DNA of 64,000 bases from Streptomyces beigongshangae. GTDB taxonomy: Bacteria; Actinomycetota; Actinomycetes; Streptomycetales; Streptomycetaceae. The stretch is taken from NCBI RefSeq assembly GCF_019710745.1, contig NZ_JAHKJW010000027.1, positions 1 through 64,000 of the forward strand, in the 5' to 3' direction. The position numbers were made by a program, and so were the translations under genes. Under the pieces are notes generated by a model. It made no database searches. It worked only from the letters and a program-made list of their open reading frames with translations, and was not told where the DNA came from. Shown piece by piece: positions 8,713 through 16,672 of the stretch (its first letter is position 1; each line of letters opens with the position of its first letter).

Positions 8713-8715
8713 CGT

Positions 8716-9087
8716 GGATTTACTCATCTGCGCGCCGCCTCTGGCTACTCCGCCCGCTACGGCGCAGCCCTCCCCCGCACCTTGGTGCAGCGGGCTGCCG
8801 AGCGTGGGATGACGACGCTCGCGCTGACCGATCGGGACACCGTCGCGGGCACGGTCCGCTTCGCCACCGCGGCGGCGGCCGCCGGGATCCGGCCCCTCTT
8901 CGGGGTCGACATCGCCGTCGCCCCGCTTCCTGGGCCCGCTGCGGCGCCCGATCGTCCCAGGACGCCGGTGCGCGGGGGCGCCCATGTGGTGGAGCCACCG
9001 CTGCGCATCACCCTGCTCGCCCAGACGACGGCCGGGTGGGCGCGTTTGTGCCGTCTGGTGTCCGCCGCGCACGCGCAGGCGGCTCGA
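8716..9087 (+). pseudogene. dnaE2: N-terminal fragment of error-prone DNA polymerase DnaE2
   Basis: About 124 codons match the PHP-domain front of actinobacterial DnaE2, the alpha-type polymerase of SOS mutagenesis. The sequence runs from GFTHLRAASGYSARYGA through RGMTTLALTDRDTVAGTVRF and GIRPLFGVDIAVA to LLAQTTAGWARLCRLVSAAH. Intact DnaE2 has over 1,000 residues; here homology stops abruptly at about 9087 and unrelated sequence follows. No start codon is in frame at the beginning, where a G-run invites a frameshift. It is dead and points to a deletion or insertion junction at about 9087. Confidence 0.75.
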
Positions 9088-9213
9088 TTAATGCCCAACG
9101 GGCATCGGAGACATCACTGCGATAAGGGCGTCGAGAACTCACGAGTCACGCAACGACTCACCGTTGCCGCAGTCACTTCGAACGCACCAAATCACCTGTA
9201 AACCAGATCAGTT

Positions 9214-9231
9214 GCCCTCTAAGCAGAGGGC
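9214..9231. terminator. hairpin, 7-bp stem
   Basis: GCCCTCT and AGAGGGC pair around the loop AAGC. There is no T-run. It may act with the stronger hairpin that follows, or be a junction relic. Confidence 0.35.
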
Positions 9232-9236
9232 TGTAT

Positions 9237-9278
9237 GCGGGGCCCATGCCGGCTCCGTCACCGCGGCACGGGCCCCGC
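9237..9278 (-). terminator. strong GC-rich hairpin after the TPR regulator gene
   Basis: Two 15-base arms (9237-9251 and 9264-9278) pair with a single mismatch around a 12-base loop. The hairpin lies 55 bp downstream of the stop of the minus-strand regulator gene, the expected place for its terminator in Streptomyces, where U-tracts are often missing. Confidence 0.6.
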
Positions 9279-9332
9279 ACGAAACCCTATTGTCGTCGAG
9301 TTCAGCGCCGCCAGGTGGAACGAGAAAGCTGT

Positions 9333-10715
9333 TCAGGCGACCGACAGGCGGGACCGGGCATCGTGCACGAAATCCGCGACGCGCTGCTCCTTGCGCCAGG
9401 GGGCCAGTGCCCGGAGACCGTCGCGCAGGTAACCGTGGGCCCGCGGGGACCGCAGGTCCTGGAGCACGTCCAGGGATGCCTGGGCGTGGGTGAGGCCCTG
9501 ATCAAGGTCGCCGTGCTGGAGATGGGCGGTGGCCAGGACGGCCTTGCGGATGCCGACGGCGCGGGTGAACCGGTCGGCGGACATGGGTGCGGCCTCTTCG
9601 CTCCAGCGGAGCGCCTCGTCAGGGTTGCGCAGGTCGCGGTGGATCTCCACGGCGTCGGTGGCCAGCCGCTCGTACCCGAAGTAGGCCAGCTGTTCGGGAT
9701 CGTGGGTGCCGGGTCGGATTGCCTCCAGGTGCCTTTCGGCAGCCGACAGGGCCGCGCCGGCCTCAGCGCGGTGTCCGGCCCGGGCGTGAGCGCGGGCCTG
9801 GGCGAGCTTGGCGAATCCCAGCACGCGGGGTGCGGCGTGATTTTTGCCCCGCTCATGGGCGGCCTCGGCCATGTCGGCGGCCTGCTCGGGATGGCCGCGC
9901 AGGTAGGTGGCCAGGGACATGGTAGTCAGGACGTAGCAGCCGGTCTCGATGTCGCCGGCGGCGCGGGCCAGGCGCAGAGCCTGCACCAGGTGGCGCTGGG
10001 CTGCGGCGTGCTGGCCGGCATCGAAGCACGCCCAGCCCACCGTCCGCGACAGCTCAGCGGTCGCGGCGAACAGCTCACGGCCCACCGGGGCACTGTAGGT
10101 GCCGGTGAGCATGGGGGCCGCGCGAAGCCGAAGACACTCCGTCACGGAGGAGGTCTTCCAGTTCCCGCCCCCGTAGCGGGAATCCCACCGCCGGGCTTCC
10201 TCGGCGGCCTGCCACAGTTCGGCGATGTCGGCGCGGCCCACCCGGCGGCCGCCGCCGTGGTGGGCGTAGGGGGGGTCGGCCGGGACCGCCGTCCAGCGGG
10301 TGACCGGGCTGGTGAAGGCGCCGACGGTGAAGGCTCCCTGAGCGGTGAGGAAAAAGCGACGGTCCACGGTTCTCCAATGGGTAGCCGCGGTGCGGACGGC
10401 TGTGGCGGTGTCTCTTGGGAAATCTAATCCCACGTCAACCCTGCCGTCGGTGCCGCGCCCCATGCCGATCTCATGGAGTTCGACCGGTCGGCCGAGGTGT
10501 TCTGCCAGCGCAGCGGCTATAAGCGGCGGCACGGGTTCGCGGGGGATCATGCCCCGCACGACCCAGTTGTTCACACTGGTGTGTTCGTACCTCAAGTTGA
10601 CGCCGCCCCCGGCTCCGAGCTCATTCACCCGTGCGGCCAGCCGCCGGTGGCTGATGCCTGCCGCCTCCACCAACCGCTCCAGCAGCTCGTTGCGCCCGCG
10701 CGCTCGTCTCGCCAT
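9333..10715 (-). CDS. NsdA-like TPR transcriptional regulator
   Basis: A 460-residue regulator. Residues 1-95 form a divergent helix-turn-helix head (ISHRRLAARVNELGAGGG, then SVNNWVVRGMIPREPVPPLI), the layout of NsdA-type regulators that control sporulation and antibiotic genes. From about 200 on it is tetratricopeptide-like (WACFDAGQHAAAQRHLVQAL, ALRLARAAGDIETGCYVLTT). The motif YGGGNWKTSSVTECL is nearly repeated in the second regulator at 17962-19389 (FGGANWRLSSIRRCL), so the two are paralogues bracketing the biosynthetic genes. It is transcribed away from the cluster start at 11203 and is a likely cluster-situated regulator. Confidence 0.8.
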   Translation of the reverse strand: MARRARGRNELLERLVEAAGISHRRLAARVNELGAGGGVNLRYEHTSVNNWVVRGMIPREPVPPLIAAALAEHLGRPVELHEIGMGRGTDGRVDVGLDFPRDTATAVRTAATHWRTVDRRFFLTAQGAFTVGAFTSPVTRWTAVPADPPYAHHGGGRRVGRADIAELWQAAEEARRWDSRYGGGNWKTSSVTECLRLRAAPMLTGTYSAPVGRELFAATAELSRTVGWACFDAGQHAAAQRHLVQALRLARAAGDIETGCYVLTTMSLATYLRGHPEQAADMAEAAHERGKNHAAPRVLGFAKLAQARAHARAGHRAEAGAALSAAERHLEAIRPGTHDPEQLAYFGYERLATDAVEIHRDLRNPDEALRWSEEAAPMSADRFTRAVGIRKAVLATAHLQHGDLDQGLTHAQASLDVLQDLRSPRAHGYLRDGLRALAPWRKEQRVADFVHDARSRLSVA

Positions 10716-11202
10716 CGGACCTCCACTTTTTTCGCGGCCGACCTTGAGTACGTCGAAGACCGCCAGGGCGAGCCTAGGGTGCCAGGTTCATGACCGGCAG
10801 GGGCCGCGACAGGTCCGCGATTTGTTCGCCCCCCTTGTTCGCCTCCCCGGGCCGGGCGCGCACCGGTTTCCTGAAGGGCACCGTCAGGCCCGCACGGGGC
10901 TGGCCGTTCGTTGGAGGGACCTGCCTGTGCATCCAGATGCACGCGCCCTGCGCGGAGGGCTGCTGGCGATCTGTGCCGGACTGCGATGTCAAGCGGGCGG
11001 CGCGATGTTCTCCGCAGTCAGCGCTTCGTGTGTACCGGACAGCGCCGGGACCGCGCCCAGCCCTCCTCGGATCCGCTGGCGTGGGCCCCCTCGCGGTCCG
11101 TGGGCCCCCTTGCGGGCCCTGCCTCTCCGGGGGACTGGGCGGTGGGATGTCGCCAGCGCGCATCGGCGTGGTGCTGCCGCAACAGGAGGGAGTGATGGAG
11201 GC
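10716..11202. other. 487-bp divergent promoter region of the biosynthetic cluster
   Basis: The region separates the regulator (minus) from the hydratase gene (plus). A frame open through the whole region has no gene-like composition. Two TTGTTCGCC-type repeats at about 10821-10843 (atttgttcgccccccttgttcgcc) may be part of an operator. Promoter boxes could not be assigned with confidence. Confidence 0.4.
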
Positions 11203-12060
11203 ATGGAAGTACGGAGCGGGGCTTGTCTGTTCAGAGCTTTACTCGCCGCGGAGCCGGCGTTCGTCGAAAGTGTTCTCGGGGCGGGCGGTACCGCCTCCTG
11301 GGAGTATGAGGAAGCTCTGCGCCTGCGCAGAGCGGAGACAACGCGGCAGCCGGAACCTCTGCTGAGCCGACGCCGTAGGGTGACGCTGGGCGAGGCATAC
11401 CGGGTGCAGTGGCACGGCGCGGCGCTGCGCGTCAGCAGGGGTGCTCGTGTGGTGGGGCACAAGGTAGGCCTCACGTCGAGGGCGATGCAGCTCCAGTTCG
11501 GCATCGACCAGCCCGACTCCGGACTTCTGCTGGACAGCATGGTCGTCGGACCCGACGCGAGGCTGTGCGCCGCGGAGCTGCTCTCGCCTCGCGTCGAGGC
11601 AGAGATCGCCTTCCGGCTCGCGGAGGACCTTGCTGGCGAGGTCACCGAGGAAGAAGTCGGCCAGGCGGTGGCAGAGACCTTCCTCGCCCTGGAAGTCATC
11701 GACAGCCGGTACGGCCTCGAAGGGCTGACGCTGATGGACAGCGTGGCGGACAACGCGGCCTGTGCCCGGATATCTCTCGGCGCGCCGGTGCCGGGACTGC
11801 TGACTGCCTTGGGCGAGGAGCACCTGACCCTCAGCGTGAACGGTACTTCCGCTGCGTCCGGCTTCGGCAAGGCCATCTTGGGAGATCCGATCCGGTCTCT
11901 GCTGTGGCTGACGCGTCGGCTCTCGTCCTTCGGTGCCGGGTTGCGGGCCGGCGATGTCGTGCTGGCCGGAGCGGTGCACGCCAGCCTCCCCCTGCACGCC
12001 GGGCAGACACTCTCGGTCTCCTCCCACCATCTGCCCGAGGCGGTGCTCCATGTCACCTGA
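11203..12060 (+). CDS. 2-oxopent-4-enoate hydratase / 4-oxalocrotonate decarboxylase family
   Basis: A 285-residue member of the MhpD/DmpE/DmpH family, which adds water to 2-oxo-pent-4-enoates or decarboxylates 4-oxalocrotonate with a divalent metal. Family landmarks are VVGHKVGLTSRAMQLQFGI (the Lys-containing motif), QPDSGLLLDSM, and PRVEAEIAFRLAEDL with the metal-binding Glu residues. The ATG at 11203 follows AGGAGGG by 12 bases; another ATG at 11195 is out of frame. It overlaps the next gene by 11 bp, so hydratase, aldehyde dehydrogenase and aldolase form the same trio as in aromatic meta-cleavage pathways. No ring-cleavage gene is present, so the trio may run in the synthetic direction. 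Confidence 0.85.
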   Translation: MEVRSGACLFRALLAAEPAFVESVLGAGGTASWEYEEALRLRRAETTRQPEPLLSRRRRVTLGEAYRVQWHGAALRVSRGARVVGHKVGLTSRAMQLQFGIDQPDSGLLLDSMVVGPDARLCAAELLSPRVEAEIAFRLAEDLAGEVTEEEVGQAVAETFLALEVIDSRYGLEGLTLMDSVADNAACARISLGAPVPGLLTALGEEHLTLSVNGTSAASGFGKAILGDPIRSLLWLTRRLSSFGAGLRAGDVVLAGAVHASLPLHAGQTLSVSSHHLPEAVLHVT

Positions 12061-12979
12061 CGCACGCTCGCTTCTCTTTCGCGAGGCTCCTGACGAGGGG
12101 AGAGGCGCGGCGCCCCGGCTGAAGGCGGCCGTCATCGGTGCCGGAATGCTCGGACTCGACCTGGCCGAGCGTCTGAACGCATCACCCTTGCTGACCTGCA
12201 CGCTCGTCGCAGGACGGGAAAGCAGCATCAGTGCGCTGCGCCGAGCTGCGCAGCTGGGATGCGATGTTTCCGCCGAGGGCGTCAAGGCGGTGACGAGGGC
12301 GGATGTCGATGTCGTCTTCGACGCGACCACCGCGGAGGCGCATCCGGCCCACTGGGCGGCGCTCGCCACCTCTGGTGTCGTCCTTGTCGATCTCACCCCG
12401 AGCAGCGGCGGCAGCATGGTCGCACCCACAGTCAACGGCTCCCGGGCCGAAACGAACCGTCACCTGAGCCTGGTCAGCTGCGCAGGACAGGCCGTCCTGC
12501 CCGTCTTGGACGAGGTGGCCAAGCACAGCACGGTCGATGACGTCGAGGTAGTCACCACCGTGGCCTCCGCCAGCGTCGGTCCGGCCACCCGGGACAACCT
12601 CGATGAGTACATCGCCACCACCGAGTACGCCGTGCAGCGCCTGACTGGTGCCACCCGCGCGAAGGTGATGTCCACCATCAGCCCGGCCCTGCCGGCGCCC
12701 GCCTTCCGTGCGCAGATCACCGTGGCCGCCTGCGAGATCAAGGCTGGGCCGCTGGTCAAGGGAATCGAAGCCGCGGCCTGCGAGGTCCGCGGGTTCGCCC
12801 CCGGGTACGAAATCAGCTCTCTGTCCGTGGACCACGGTCTCATCCGGGCCACGGTGACCGTTACCGCCCGCGGGCACCGGCTGCCGCCCTTCGCCGGGAA
12901 CATCGAGATCATCAATGCCGCCGCGGTGGTCCTGGCCGAGCGCCATGCCGTCGCCCGAGGAAGGCGCACCCAGTCATGA
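12050..12979 (+). CDS. acylating acetaldehyde dehydrogenase
   Basis: A 309-residue homologue of MhpF/DmpF, which converts an aldehyde, CoA and NAD+ to acyl-CoA, or the reverse. The Rossmann motif is VIGAGMLGLDLAERL near residue 27. The catalytic Cys lies in LSLVSCAGQAVLPVLDE, matching the TCGGQA motif of the family. The C-terminal part (IEIINAAAVVLAERHA) is the typical end that contacts the aldolase in the bifunctional complex. Length is normal. The start is ATG 12050, inside the end of the hydratase gene, and the end overlaps the aldolase start by 4 bp. Metabolite channelling with the next protein is expected from known DmpFG. Confidence 0.9.
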   Translation: MSPDARSLLFREAPDEGRGAAPRLKAAVIGAGMLGLDLAERLNASPLLTCTLVAGRESSISALRRAAQLGCDVSAEGVKAVTRADVDVVFDATTAEAHPAHWAALATSGVVLVDLTPSSGGSMVAPTVNGSRAETNRHLSLVSCAGQAVLPVLDEVAKHSTVDDVEVVTTVASASVGPATRDNLDEYIATTEYAVQRLTGATRAKVMSTISPALPAPAFRAQITVAACEIKAGPLVKGIEAAACEVRGFAPGYEISSLSVDHGLIRATVTVTARGHRLPPFAGNIEIINAAAVVLAERHAVARGRRTQS

Positions 12980-13992
12980 GTTCTGACACCACCGAGCGGG
13001 TGACCGTCCACGACCCGACGCTAAGGGACGGCCAGCATGCGGTGCGCCACCAACTCGACGCCGCGCAGCTGCGTGCGTACGCCGAGGCCGCCAACGCGGC
13101 CGGGATACCGGTGGTCGAGGTCGGTCACGGCAACGGACTCGGTGCGTCGTCGCGCCAGATCGGGCAGGCGCGGCTGGACGACGCCACGATGCTCGTCACC
13201 GTCCGCGAGGCGCTGTTGGACGCCCGGATGGGTGTGTTCATGGTTCCCGGGTGGGGCACGGGCAAGGACATCCGCCGCGCCGCTGATCTCGGCGCCGACG
13301 TCGTACGGATCGCGGCGCACTGCACCGAGGGCAACGTGACCCGCCGGCACCTTGGCCTCGTGCGTGAGCTGGGCCTGGAGGCGCAGGCCGTACTCTTGAT
13401 GAGCCACATGACCGACGCCGGCCGGCTCGCCGAGGAATGTGCGCGCGCGGTCGGCTACGGGGCGCAGGCGGTCGGGATCATGGACTCCGCAGGGCACTAT
13501 CTGCCCGGCGATGTCGCCGAACGGATCGGTGCCATCTCCGAGGCGGTGGACGTGCCTGTGATCTTCCACGGGCACAACAACCTGTCGATGGCGGTCGCCA
13601 ACTCCGTGGCCGCAGTCGAGGCCGGGGCCCGCGTCATCGACGCGTGCGCGCGGGGTTTCGGGGCGGGCGCGGGCAACACCCAGCTCGAGGTCCTCGTCGC
13701 GGTGCTGCACAAAATGGGACACCCCACCGGCATCGACCTTCGGGGCGTGCTGCACGCGGCAGATGTGGCACAGGAGCAGCTGATGGACCAGCAGCCGGCC
13801 ATCGACTCGGTGAGCCTGGTCTCCGGCCTGGCCGGGGTCTTCTCCGGATTCAAGCCGCGCGTACTGGCGGCCGCCGGGGCCGCGGGCGTTGATCCCCTGG
13901 AGGTCTTCGCCGAACTGGGACGGCGCCAGGTCGTAGCCGGGCAGGAGGACCTGATCGACGAGGTCACGCGCGTTGTGAAGGCAGCGTTATGA
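12976..13992 (+). CDS. 4-hydroxy-2-oxovalerate aldolase
   Basis: A 338-residue class II pyruvate aldolase (MhpE/DmpG, HMGL-like TIM barrel). It splits or forms 4-hydroxy-2-oxoacids from pyruvate and an aldehyde. The N-terminal signature is VHDPTLRDGQHAVRHQLD with the catalytic Arg and metal-binding Asp. HGHNNLSMAVANSVAA holds the metal-binding histidines, and the communication domain runs to KPRVLAAAGAAGVDPLEVF. It is coupled to the aldehyde dehydrogenase (ATGA overlap) and to the KAS III gene (ATGA overlap). If the pathway is biosynthetic it would lengthen an acyl-CoA-derived aldehyde with pyruvate. Confidence 0.9.
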   Translation: MSSDTTERVTVHDPTLRDGQHAVRHQLDAAQLRAYAEAANAAGIPVVEVGHGNGLGASSRQIGQARLDDATMLVTVREALLDARMGVFMVPGWGTGKDIRRAADLGADVVRIAAHCTEGNVTRRHLGLVRELGLEAQAVLLMSHMTDAGRLAEECARAVGYGAQAVGIMDSAGHYLPGDVAERIGAISEAVDVPVIFHGHNNLSMAVANSVAAVEAGARVIDACARGFGAGAGNTQLEVLVAVLHKMGHPTGIDLRGVLHAADVAQEQLMDQQPAIDSVSLVSGLAGVFSGFKPRVLAAAGAAGVDPLEVFAELGRRQVVAGQEDLIDEVTRVVKAAL

Positions 13993-15017
13993 CCGCGCCC
14001 GTGCTGGATTCGTCTCCGGCCCCTGCGGCCGTGGTGCTGTGCGGTCTGGGCACGGCAGAGGCCGACACGATCGTCTCCAATTCCGAGGTCGGCGGGCGCC
14101 TGGGGGTCCCCGCGGACTGGATCACCTCCCGCACGGGGATCACCCAGCGGATCTGCGCGAGTGCGGGCACCTCGACGGCGGATCTCGCGGTCCGGGCCGC
14201 AGCGGCAGCGCTGGAGTCCGCCGGGAAGCGGGACGCTGACGTCGTGATTGTGGCGACGGCAACACCCGATCACCGGATGCCCGCCACGGCCCCGGCGGTC
14301 GCCGCGCGCCTGGGCCTGACCGGCATCGCGGCCTTCGACATCGCCGCCGCGTGCACCGGGCTGTTGTACGCCCTCCAGGTGGCGCACGGGTTCATCGCCT
14401 GCGCAGCGGCGCAGCGGGCGCTGGTCATCGCGGTCGACCGGCTGTCGCACCTGACCGATCCCGAGGACCCGGTGACTGCTCCGCTGTTCGGTGACGGCGC
14501 TGCGGCGCTGGTCGTGCGCCGCGGGCACGCGGACGAACCGGGGGCGCTGGGAGGGGTGCTGCTGGGGGCTGACGGCCGGTACGCGGACACGTTGGTGGTA
14601 CCGCACGGGAAGTTCATGCGTATGCAGGGCCAGAAGGTCTTCCAGCACGCTGTCACCCGCATGTCCCAGGCCGCCGAGCAGGCGGCGGCCGCAGCGGGGT
14701 GGAGCGTGCGGGACGTCGACCGGTTCGTTCCACACCAGGCCAATGCCCGGATCACAGCCGCTGTCGGGCGTCGGCTGGGATTCGATGGCTCCCGCGTACT
14801 GGAGAACATCAGCCTGCTGGGCAACACCAGCGCCGCGTCGATCCCCTTCGCCCTCGCCCACGCGGCACGCGGCGGGGCACTGCACCCCGGCCACCGGGTC
14901 CTGCTGGCCGCGTTCGGTGCGGGCCTGACCTGGGGCGCCACCACGCTCACCTGGCCGGACGTGCCCTGCGTGACCGACCGGCCGGACCCTTCACACCGAC
15001 TGGAGGCAGCCCGGTGA
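13989..15017 (+). CDS. KAS III-type 3-oxoacyl-ACP synthase
   Basis: A 342-residue FabH-like thiolase-fold enzyme. The catalytic triad is intact: Cys in FDIAAACTGLLYALQVAHG, His in RFVPHQANARITAAVG, and Asn in LLGNTSAASIPFALAHAA. KAS III enzymes start a chain by condensing an acyl-CoA with malonyl-ACP, and related members transfer acyl groups to other acceptors. The gene overlaps the aldolase before it and the ACP after it, so the acyl unit made by the trio is plausibly its substrate. Primary fatty-acid FabH is unlikely because no fabD or fabF is adjacent. Confidence 0.9.
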   Translation: MTAPVLDSSPAPAAVVLCGLGTAEADTIVSNSEVGGRLGVPADWITSRTGITQRICASAGTSTADLAVRAAAAALESAGKRDADVVIVATATPDHRMPATAPAVAARLGLTGIAAFDIAAACTGLLYALQVAHGFIACAAAQRALVIAVDRLSHLTDPEDPVTAPLFGDGAAALVVRRGHADEPGALGGVLLGADGRYADTLVVPHGKFMRMQGQKVFQHAVTRMSQAAEQAAAAAGWSVRDVDRFVPHQANARITAAVGRRLGFDGSRVLENISLLGNTSAASIPFALAHAARGGALHPGHRVLLAAFGAGLTWGATTLTWPDVPCVTDRPDPSHRLEAAR

Positions 15018-15241
15018 ACCCGATGCTGAAAGACATCCTGAGCGGCCATCTGCAGGTGGGTGAGCAGTCCTTGCACCCGGAGGTGAGCCTGGAGGACGCC
15101 GGTCTCGACTCGCTGGCGATCGCCGAGCTGGACCTGCTGCTGGCCGAGCACGGCGTCACCATCGGCGAGGACCGGCTCGCATCTGTCACGACCGTGGGCG
15201 CCCTCGCCCAGCTGGTCGACGAGCACCTCGTCGGCAGGTGA
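15014..15241 (+). CDS. acyl carrier protein
   Basis: A 75-residue free-standing ACP. The phosphopantetheine site is SLEDAGLDSLAIAELDLLLA, where the Ser of GLDSL carries the arm. The start GTG 15014 sits across the stop of the KAS III gene (GTGA), so the two are translated together. It is short, as expected for type II carriers. It would hold the product of the KAS III reaction while the downstream lyase, dehydratase or acetyltransferase act. A phosphopantetheinyl transferase is not encoded in the window. Confidence 0.9.
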   Translation: MNPMLKDILSGHLQVGEQSLHPEVSLEDAGLDSLAIAELDLLLAEHGVTIGEDRLASVTTVGALAQLVDEHLVGR

Positions 15242-16122
15242 CGGTCATGACCACGCCCCCTACCGCGCCCGGCGGAACCTGGCTGATCACGCCGCCCTCA
15301 GACGGCCGGCTGGAAGCGGCGCTGCGTGCGGAGCCCGATGTCGCCCTGCTGGACCTGGAGGACTCCGTCCCGCCGTCCGGCAAGGACACCGCCCGTATAG
15401 CGGCCGTGGCCCATCTCGGCGCCGCCCCGGTGCACGGCGCGACAGTGCTTGGGCTGCGCGTGAATGCACCGGGTACCGTGCACGGGCTGAAAGACCTGGT
15501 GGCGGTTGCCGACGCTGGACTGCGCGAGGTCGTCCTGCTCGTGCCGAAGGTGGAATCCGCCCGCGAGCTGGAACTGGTGGCCCAGGTCCTGAAGGAGACG
15601 GCGACGGGCGTGCGTATCTGCGCGCTGATCGAGACACCCCGTGCGCTGCTGCGCCTGGGCGACATCTTCGCCTCGCCGGTGCTGGACGGTGTCGTCTTCG
15701 GGGCGGCCGACTACGCCGCCGCCACCGGGTGCCGCCGCACCAGCAGTTCCCTGTGGTGGGCACGCTCGTCCATCGCTGCGGCCGCCGCCGCCCACGGCAT
15801 CCCGTCGATCGACTCGCCGTACTTCGACCTCGCGAACCCTCAGGGACTGCAGCGCGACGCGCAGGAGGCCCGCGATCTGGGGTTCACCGGTAAGGGCGCC
15901 GTGCACCCCGACCAAATCCTCACCATCCGCGCGGCGTTCTGCCCCACCGGCGAAGAGGTGACACAGGCCCAGGCGGTCGTGAGCGCCGCTGACCGGGCCG
16001 GCGGCCGGCTGGTCCGGTCCGGCGGCCAGATGGTGGGACCCCCGCTCGTCGCGGCAGCCCGCGCCGTCCTCGACCGGGCCGGGGACCATACCGAACCCGC
16101 CATCCACGGAGGCATCCAGTGA
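15238..16122 (+). CDS. HpcH/HpaI-family CoA-ester lyase
   Basis: A 294-residue CitE-like TIM-barrel enzyme of the group that includes malyl-CoA, beta-methylmalyl-CoA and citryl lyases. Motifs: DVALLDLEDSVPPSGKDTAR (metal-binding Asp/Glu), LVPKVESARELELV, ALIETPRALLRL and GVVFGAADYAAATG. Lengths of about 270-320 are normal. Start GTG 15238 overlaps the ACP stop; an ATG nine bases on is an alternative. Paired with the MaoC gene that follows (4-bp overlap), it recalls the lyase/dehydratase pair acting on beta-methylmalyl-CoA and mesaconyl-CoA. Here either CoA or the ACP could carry the substrate. Confidence 0.85.
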   Translation: MTVMTTPPTAPGGTWLITPPSDGRLEAALRAEPDVALLDLEDSVPPSGKDTARIAAVAHLGAAPVHGATVLGLRVNAPGTVHGLKDLVAVADAGLREVVLLVPKVESARELELVAQVLKETATGVRICALIETPRALLRLGDIFASPVLDGVVFGAADYAAATGCRRTSSSLWWARSSIAAAAAAHGIPSIDSPYFDLANPQGLQRDAQEARDLGFTGKGAVHPDQILTIRAAFCPTGEEVTQAQAVVSAADRAGGRLVRSGGQMVGPPLVAAARAVLDRAGDHTEPAIHGGIQ

Positions 16123-16658
16123 CAGAGACGAACATCGTGCAGGGCTACCGGGCCGTCGGCGAGGGCCGGCTGCGTGAGGTAGTCGGCCGCGGCCTGGAGG
16201 AGTTCGGCGCCCTGGTCGGCCAGACCCTCGAGCACCGGCCGGCCCGGACCGTCACCGACACCGACCACGCCATGACCCTGGCGCTGACCGGCAATGTGGC
16301 CCCCGTCCACTGTGACGCGCAGTTTTGCGAACGGACGGACAGAAAGCGGCCCCTGGTGTGCGGAGTCGTCACGCTGGGCCTGGTCATCGGCGCGAGCGTC
16401 CGCTCCACCAGCGGCCTGACCTCCGCCAACCTCGCCCTGGACGACGTGCACTTCGAGCAGCCCGTGCACGTCGGAGACACCCTACGCGCCGAGACCAAGA
16501 TCCTTTCGGCCCGCGCCTCGGCCAGCCGTCCCGATCAGGGCGTCGTCACGGTCCGCACCACCGCCTTCAACCAGTTCGACCAGCGCGTCATCACTCTCAG
16601 CCGTGCCTTCCTCGTCCCCGCCGACGCGACAGCGGTACGTACCGCCACCGCCTACTGA
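16119..16658 (+). CDS. MaoC-like dehydratase/hydratase
   Basis: A 179-residue single hot-dog protein. The active-site loop LALTGNVAPVHCDAQFCERT has the Asn/His pattern seen in the mesaconyl-CoA hydratase branch rather than the Asp/His of typical R-hydratases. Later family blocks are RPLVCGVVTLGLVIGASV and VHVGDTLRAETKILSARAS. It would add or remove water from a 3-hydroxyacyl or 2-enoyl thioester. The gene overlaps the lyase by 4 bp and ends 14 bp before the Eis-like gene. Substrate assignment is by analogy only. Confidence 0.85.
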   Translation: MTETNIVQGYRAVGEGRLREVVGRGLEEFGALVGQTLEHRPARTVTDTDHAMTLALTGNVAPVHCDAQFCERTDRKRPLVCGVVTLGLVIGASVRSTSGLTSANLALDDVHFEQPVHVGDTLRAETKILSARASASRPDQGVVTVRTTAFNQFDQRVITLSRAFLVPADATAVRTATAY

Positions 16659-16672
16659 AGAAGGAAGTACCG

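Noticed and set aside
9190..9240. Possible tRNA or attachment-site core around the GCCCTCT/AGAGGGC hairpin
   Set aside because: No cloverleaf, no T-loop GTTCRA sequence and no matching copy elsewhere in the window.
10345..11202. Upstream extension of the hydratase reading frame
   Set aside because: It runs through the divergent promoter region and antisense to the regulator; family length is met by the start at 11203.
11195..11365. ATG at 11195 just after AGGAGGG
   Set aside because: It is out of frame with the hydratase and yields a short peptide of poor composition.
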